Shown one piece after another: positions 59,293 to 64,000 of a stretch of 64,000 nucleotides of DNA. This stretch comes from Arsenophonus sp045399315. GTDB lineage: Bacteria > Pseudomonadota > Gammaproteobacteria > Enterobacterales > Enterobacteriaceae. The stretch is from positions 5,890 through 69,889 of the forward strand of contig DAYVGO010000020.1 in assembly GCA_045399315.1 (NCBI GenBank). The letters run 5' to 3'. Position 1 is the stretch's first letter. Every line of letters begins with the position of its first letter. Both the position numbers and the translations under genes were made by a program. The notes under the pieces were generated by a model. That model did not search any database and was not told where the DNA came from. It saw only the letters and a program-made list of their open reading frames with translations.

Positions 59293-60309
59293 ATGTCTTC
59301 ACTGACGCCTGCTAGTGAAGTGATTTTACGCCATGATGAATATTTTATTGGCCGTCGCGTTTTAATCGCTGGTGACCTACAAGATAATATTAGTGCAGCA
59401 ATTAGCACTGAAATTTTACATATCTTAACTAATCAATATCACTACTGGTTATCATTTAACAAACAGCTGGGCAAAAATGCTCATTATGACTTAACTCTGG
59501 CAAAAAACCTGGCTGAGCAATTTAATACATTGATCTATTTTTGGCCCAAAAACAAACAAGAAGCCAATTTCCAACTACAAAATATTTGCTCAGTTTTACC
59601 TATAGGTAGTAATATCTTTATTGTTGGTGAAAATCGTAGTGGTGTAAATAGCGTCGATAAAATCTTAAAAAAAATTGGTTGTGTACGTAAAATTGATGCA
59701 GCACGACGCAGTAGCCTCTATTATTGCCAGTTAGAAAAACAACCATCATTTCATTTACAAGATTGGTGGAATATTTATAAGGTAGCTGATATTACTATCA
59801 AATCACTACCAGGAGTATTTAGTCAACAAGCACTAGATACCGGTAGTCAACTACTCCTTTCTACATTTCAAACACCAATAAAAGGTCAGTTATTAGATAT
59901 GGCATCTGGTTGTGGTGTACTAGGCACGGTTATTGGCAAGAAAAATCCTAGCATAAAATTAACTCTCTGTGATACTCATGTTGCTGCCGTAACTTCATCT
60001 ATTGAAACATTAAAAATAAATGACTTAACCGGCCATGTCACAGCAAGTGATACCTACTCTACCATTGAAAATACTTACGACTGGATAATTTGTAACCCGC
60101 CATTCCATGATGGATTGAAAACAGATTATTCAGCCGCAGAAACAATCATAAAACAAGCACTTAATTATCTAAAACCAGGTGGAAAATTCAGAATAGTTGC
60201 CAATGCCTTCTTGCCTTATCCAGATTGGTTAGATAATGCTTTTGGTCGCCATGAAATACTAGCTCAAACAGGTAAATTCAAAATTTATCAGGCCAGTAAA
60301 TATCGTTGA
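59293..60309 (+). CDS. rsmC: RsmC, 16S rRNA m2G1207 methyltransferase
   Basis: RsmC methylates G1207 of 16S rRNA in the 30S subunit. The 338 residues (E. coli 343) have a degenerate N-terminal methyltransferase-like domain (SLTPASEVILRHDEYFIGR, LIYFWPKNKQEANFQLQN, IFIVGENRSGVNSVDKIL). The catalytic C-terminal domain follows (PGVFSQQALDTGSQLLLST, WIICNPPFHDGLKTDYS with the NPPF motif). The SAM-binding motif I reads LLDMASGCGVLG where E. coli has LDVGCGAGVLS, so the first Gly of the loop is Ala. The frame is intact. Confidence 0.94.
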   Translation: MSSLTPASEVILRHDEYFIGRRVLIAGDLQDNISAAISTEILHILTNQYHYWLSFNKQLGKNAHYDLTLAKNLAEQFNTLIYFWPKNKQEANFQLQNICSVLPIGSNIFIVGENRSGVNSVDKILKKIGCVRKIDAARRSSLYYCQLEKQPSFHLQDWWNIYKVADITIKSLPGVFSQQALDTGSQLLLSTFQTPIKGQLLDMASGCGVLGTVIGKKNPSIKLTLCDTHVAAVTSSIETLKINDLTGHVTASDTYSTIENTYDWIICNPPFHDGLKTDYSAAETIIKQALNYLKPGGKFRIVANAFLPYPDWLDNAFGRHEILAQTGKFKIYQASKYR

Positions 60310-60544
60310 ATCTCATATGACCAATCTTGACTAAAATAATTAACTGTTAAAAGATTATCTAAGGCATTGTTATCACTTTTATTTTTAGGACGTTTGAGAT
60401 AATAATGGAAGTAGTAACGTTCTTTAATAGTGAATTTAATATAGCATCCGTAAATAATTTATTTTAAATGACCAAATTTCATAAAGGTAATGATTTAAAT
60501 TATGTGTTAGTCATTAAAGTTCCAATTATCATTTAAGTAATTAA

Positions 60545-62197
60545 TTATATATTTTTATCATTTTCCTGATTAATTTGTTCAGTACGGTTTTCACTCACAT
60601 CTTCTAACACATGATAAGCAATCGCACAAAAAAGCGAATTTAATCTTTTCATATCGCCAAGTAAACTAACATGCAAGTTGCTGGTATCTAGACTTTGTAC
60701 ATTCTGTTTATGTAGGCGCTCAACATGTGCATAAGCATAACGTTGATTTAATAATCGAAATCGATGCTTAGCTCTTCGTAATCGACGCGCATTATCTATA
60801 TCACCAGACACAAATACCGACATTGCCAAATTTAAGTTATTCTGCAAACGCTCCATAAGTATATTCAGTTCCTTAGCGCCTTCATGTGAGAAAACATATT
60901 GCTTGTCAAATACTTTTTTAACTATTTCTATAGCCATACGACTAATAATGGTTGCTGATTGCTGTAAATTCAAAGCGGTATCAATAATTTCAGCCCAGCG
61001 ACGAGAATCAGCTTTCCCCAAGTCATTTTGTTGAATTTGGGCCAGGTAGAGTTTAATACTACTATGTAGCATATCGATCTCTTCTTCTAAATACCCAATA
61101 TAACGCCGCTGTATTTTATTACCATTCAGGACTTCAGCCAAACGTTGCACCATTTGCTCAACGACATCCCCCATACGTAATGTTTCTCTTACTGCATTAG
61201 CAATAGCTAATGACGGTGTCTCTAAAGCACCTTTATCCAAATAACGAGGCGCAAAAACCTCAGTTTCTTCTGGAGTATTAGGAACAAGACGTTGACATAA
61301 ACGCGACATGAATTCGACAAAGGGCAGCATAACTAAGCAACGTAGTAAATTATAAAACACATGAAAATAGATCACGACTTCAGACGCATTAAAATTATAC
61401 TGACCAATCCAAGCAGCTAATTGTTTAATCCATGGTAAAACCAACATCGCACCAATGAGTTTAAATAACAAACTACCTAAAGCCACCTGGCGTGCTGAAC
61501 CACTTTGCTGACTACTACCTATCAGAGCCAATAAGCCACTACCGATATTTGAACCAAGAACAATAGACAGACTAATATAAAGCGGTACTAGTCCTGCTAC
61601 ACTTAATGTTACAGTCAACAAAACAGCTGCCAGACTGGAATAAGTGAGCATCGCAAATACAGCACCAACCAGTAGTGCTAAGTCAGTATCACCACTTAAA
61701 GAGGTAAAAATTGCTTGTATAGCTGATGAATTAGTAATCGGTACTGCTGAATTAACAATAAGCTGCAAAGCTAATAAAATTAGCCCTAAACCTATGGCAA
61801 TTCTCCCTAATTGACCAACACGATTTTTTTTCTGACTAAGAAAAGCAATAACACCAAATAAAATTAACAATGGTGATAGCCATGCCAAATCAAAAGTTAA
61901 CACTCGGGCCATTATCGCGGTACCGACGTCCGCACCCAGCATAATTACCATAGCGGGCGTGATAGAAATTAAACCTTGTGTTACAAAAGAAATAACCAAT
62001 AATGCCGTCGCATTACTACTTTGTACTAAAGCAGTGACACCAATACCAGCTAAAAAAGCCTGTAACTTTTTACCGATACTTTGTCCTAATATTCGACGTA
62101 AATCAGTACCGAAAACCCGCATAATACCAGTCCGGACAATATATGTGCCCCACACTAGTAAAGCCACTGATGACAATAATTCAAGTAATGTTAACAT
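60545..62197 (-). CDS. yjbB: YjbB, Na/Pi-cotransporter family protein
   Basis: YjbB exports phosphate in E. coli when over-produced and joins a NaPi-II-like membrane domain to a PhoU-like cytoplasmic domain. The 550 residues (E. coli 543) start MLTLLELLSSVALLVWGTYI. The duplicated QSSNAT-type motif is present in GVTALVQSSNATALLVISF, and YSSLAAVLLTVTLSVAG forms the second repeat. About eight helices precede a helical tail (ETLRMGDVVEQMVQRLAEV, FSHEGAKELNILMERLQNNL, RRLRRAKHRFRLLNQRYAYA). The frame is intact. It is not next to rsmC in E. coli, so the join is lineage-specific. Confidence 0.93.
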   Translation of the reverse strand: MLTLLELLSSVALLVWGTYIVRTGIMRVFGTDLRRILGQSIGKKLQAFLAGIGVTALVQSSNATALLVISFVTQGLISITPAMVIMLGADVGTAIMARVLTFDLAWLSPLLILFGVIAFLSQKKNRVGQLGRIAIGLGLILLALQLIVNSAVPITNSSAIQAIFTSLSGDTDLALLVGAVFAMLTYSSLAAVLLTVTLSVAGLVPLYISLSIVLGSNIGSGLLALIGSSQQSGSARQVALGSLLFKLIGAMLVLPWIKQLAAWIGQYNFNASEVVIYFHVFYNLLRCLVMLPFVEFMSRLCQRLVPNTPEETEVFAPRYLDKGALETPSLAIANAVRETLRMGDVVEQMVQRLAEVLNGNKIQRRYIGYLEEEIDMLHSSIKLYLAQIQQNDLGKADSRRWAEIIDTALNLQQSATIISRMAIEIVKKVFDKQYVFSHEGAKELNILMERLQNNLNLAMSVFVSGDIDNARRLRRAKHRFRLLNQRYAYAHVERLHKQNVQSLDTSNLHVSLLGDMKRLNSLFCAIAYHVLEDVSENRTEQINQENDKNI

Positions 62198-62586
62198 TAA
62201 TTATCCATGTTATTATTGGTCATATAACTCATTATATTAATAGATCACTCTATTTAAATTATTTACTGAAAAATGTTATCTCTTAATTTAAAAAATAGCA
62301 TCAACTATCTTTTAACACTGATACAAAAAATTACCAGTGTTTGTTTAAACAAACACTGGCAAACATGATTCATTACTTAGGAAATTTATCTAAGATCCTA
62401 AGATATTGTAAAGAAAAGAACAACTTGATCCATTCAACTCATCACATTTGTAGAGTAAGATGCCTTAAATTCTTGCATAATTTTAACATTCTCCTCATTG
62501 TCAAATGATACTGAATATACAACTACTCTTTTATAACAAAAACCCTTTTCACTTACCTTTCAATTGTAGATCATTATGATTTATAT
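62198..62586. other. yjbB upstream spacer
   Basis: A 389-base AT-rich spacer holding the palindromic terminator at 62334-62359 and presumably the yjbB promoter. No gene is seen. Confidence 0.55.
62334..62359 (-). terminator. perfect 26-base palindrome, probable terminator
   Basis: Arms CCAGTGTTTG / CAAACACTGG around TTTAAA. On the minus strand it is followed by TAATTTTTTG, so it likely ends transcription from the glycosyltransferase remnant before yjbB. A dimeric protein-binding site is an alternative. Confidence 0.6.
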
Positions 62587-63557
62587 TTAAGTAACGATCA
62601 GTGGTAAATAACACCGACCCAGTCGCCACTTTAATTTTAAAGTCGTTACATGTTGCCACGTGATCCGCCAATATCTCTCGTCAAAAAAACACTTAACCAT
62701 CTCATATTTAATTTCCAGTGATTTAATAGCTTGAATAGACAATACTACGCCAAAGCCTTCCTTACCAATCTGCCACCAATTAGCTGATGTTTGATTTACA
62801 GCATTAGGATATTTTTGATAAATATCCATCAACATATCAATAATTTTTAAATAAGTATTACTTACGTACCCGTAAAGCATCACCGCTCAACGAATGAGAA
62901 ACTGATTTATCATGAATAAAATAATCATAATAAGACTCATTAATAAACTGAACGCGTTTTGCATTAAGTAATATTTCTGTTGTTCAAGGTATGATCTTGA
63001 TGATGAAGTTGTGGTTTAAACTGATATTGATGTTCACGAATAAAACTCAATTTATATATATTCAACCAAGTAACATATAAAAATTTACGTGAACTTAACC
63101 CTTTTTTTAACCATTCAAGAACTGAAATGATGCCTGTTGATGGGACTTTCTTTAACGGGAAAATTGATAAGGTGAGCCGTCAGTATAAATATAAATACCA
63201 TTACACATCACAACATCTAAATCACCAAGTGTTGCTAACTCTAATAAACGGTTATACATACAAATGAACAATATCATCAATATCAGGAAAAGTGATATAT
63301 TTACCGGTCGCAACATTCATTACTTCATTTCTGGCGATAAAAACCCCTAAGTTTTCCTGATGTATAATTTTAGTATTCGGAAATCGCTCTATACATTCCT
63401 CTAATAATAAAGCACTGTTATATGTAGAACCATCATTGAATAAAATAAGCTCCCAATTTTCTAGTTTTTGTTGTTCAAAGCAATTAAAAATTTTTGGTAA
63501 GAATGGTTTGCCATTAAATACTGCAACAACAATACCTAGCATCGGTTCAGCTAACAT
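62587..63557 (-). pseudogene. family 2 glycosyltransferase, degraded
   Basis: Family 2 glycosyltransferases add sugars to LPS, capsule or similar glycans. The N-terminal frame from ATG 63557 (or 63542) reads MLGIVVAVFNGKPFLPKIFN and NWELILFNDGSTYNSALLLE with the GT-A nucleotide-binding Asp. TGKYITFPDIDDIVHLYV follows, holding a DxD-like motif, before the frame breaks near 63252. Further pieces in other frames (LATLGDLDVVMCNGIYIYTD near 63200, YYDYFIHDKSVSHSLSG near 62910) lead to an open C-terminal frame at 62587-62883. There are at least three shifts and several stops. Specific acceptor unknown. Confidence 0.75.
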
Positions 63558-63880
63558 ATGTTTACCTTAATCATTATCCTTTCATTGAAATTATTAAACT
63601 TATATCAAATATTCAATAGATAAATGCTCAGGTATTCAATTATGTTAAAAAAAGCAAATTATCATTATTTCATTAGTGAAAAAATAACACCACTAAGTTA
63701 AATCAATATATTATGAAATAATTTACAACGTTAATTATACTCAGATGGAAGATCCAAGAGTTATATAAATATCCTTTATATTATTGATAAAAAAATTGGC
63801 ATCAGTATTAAATTTATCTGATATAAATTTATTAAAATTGTTATATCAATTTTATGTGGCAGATAGATATATTTTCAGAT
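63558..63880. other. AT-rich spacer downstream of the rRNA terminator
   Basis: A 323-base stretch between the glycosyltransferase remnant and the rRNA terminator. No gene or tRNA is seen. Confidence 0.55.
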
Positions 63881-63907
63881 AAAAAAAGCCACCCTTTGGG
63901 TGGCTTT
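63881..63907 (-). terminator. rRNA operon terminator
   Basis: Perfect stem AAAGCCACCC / GGGTGGCTTT with loop TTT (63885-63907), followed on the minus strand by a run of T, 14 bases past the 5S 3' end. Confidence 0.9.
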
Positions 63908-63920
63908 CTTAACTTATTCA

Positions 63921-64000
63921 AAGTCTGGCAGCTCCCTACTCTCACATGGGGAGACCCCACACTACCATCGGCGCTACGGCATTTCACTTCTGAGTTCGGC
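63921..64000 (-). rRNA. rrf: 5S ribosomal RNA, 3' part, cut by window edge
   Basis: The minus strand reads GCCGAACTCAGAAGTGAAAT, then GCCGTAGCGCCGATGGTAGT, GTGGGGTCTCCCCATGTGAG and AGTAGGGAGCTGCCAGACTT. This matches the 3' two-thirds (about 80 of 120 bases) of enterobacterial 5S rRNA nearly base for base. The rest of the rRNA operon must lie to the right of the window, transcribed toward it. Confidence 0.97.

Noticed and set aside
63558..63880. tRNA gene next to the 5S rRNA
   Set aside because: Some rRNA operons end with tRNAs, but no cloverleaf arms or GGTTCGAATCC-type T-loop were seen here.
1..64000. CRISPR array, toxin-antitoxin pair, restriction system, intact insertion sequence or prophage
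   Set aside because: No spaced direct repeats, transposase motifs, integrase, or recognisable defence proteins were seen on either strand.

Overview
The window is a chromosomal segment of a gamma-proteobacterium of the Enterobacterales. Proteins match Escherichia coli products residue by residue over long stretches, and the gene order from 7.4 kb to 60.3 kb is the E. coli 0/100-minute region read backwards. The DNA is strongly AT-rich, intergenic spacers are bloated, and about twenty recognisable genes are broken by frameshifts, nonsense codons or internal deletions. This pattern suggests an insect-associated symbiont in genome decay. Arsenophonus or a close relative in the Morganellaceae is my best guess, but that is inference and not shown by any marker here.

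Layout. Positions 1-7.4 kb hold pieces that lie elsewhere in E. coli: a truncated, frameshifted phoB, a dead nitroreductase, a dead general porin, intact rdgC, intact exbB-exbD, and frameshifted yghB. From 7.4 to 35.1 kb come carB-carA, dapB, the ribF-ileS-lspA-fkpB-ispH operon, rpsT, nhaR-nhaA, a decayed gene of unknown function, dnaJ-dnaK, pseudogenes of satP and mog, talB, yaaA and a dead thrABC operon that still has its leader peptide gene thrL. From 35.7 to 60.3 kb come arcA, dead creA, rob, gpmB and yjjX, intact trpR, dead slt, ettA, nadR-radA-serB, smp, deoD-deoB-deoC (deoA absent), a dead nucleoside permease, dead yjjV and yjjU, prfC, a dead fliB-like gene, rimI-holD and rsmC. Positions 60.5-64 kb hold yjbB (Na/Pi family), a dead glycosyltransferase, an rRNA-type terminator and the 3' part of a 5S rRNA gene.

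How the genes fit together. The survivors are mostly housekeeping: pyrimidine/arginine precursor supply (carAB), the lysine/mDAP branch (dapB), isoprenoids (ispH), lipoprotein processing (lspA), translation (ileS, rpsT, prfC, ettA, rsmC, rimI), chaperones (dnaKJ), DNA maintenance (radA, holD, rdgC), NAD and flavin synthesis (nadR, ribF), serine synthesis (serB), deoxynucleoside breakdown (deoD, deoB, deoC) and TonB energising (exbBD). The losses are threonine synthesis, PhoB signalling, the Mog step of molybdenum cofactor synthesis, acetate uptake (satP), a nucleoside permease, the Slt murein transglycosylase, the Rob regulator and a porin, which fits a nutrient-rich host habitat.

Regulatory sites that can be read include a sigma-32 promoter before dnaK with a probable second one, a TrpR operator before trpR, a Fur-like palindrome upstream of exbB, ArgR- and PurR-like boxes before carA, and several intrinsic terminators. 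I found no CRISPR array, intact insertion sequence, prophage, tRNA gene or recognisable new multi-gene system. The most puzzling item is the decayed reading frame at 22.1-22.9 kb.
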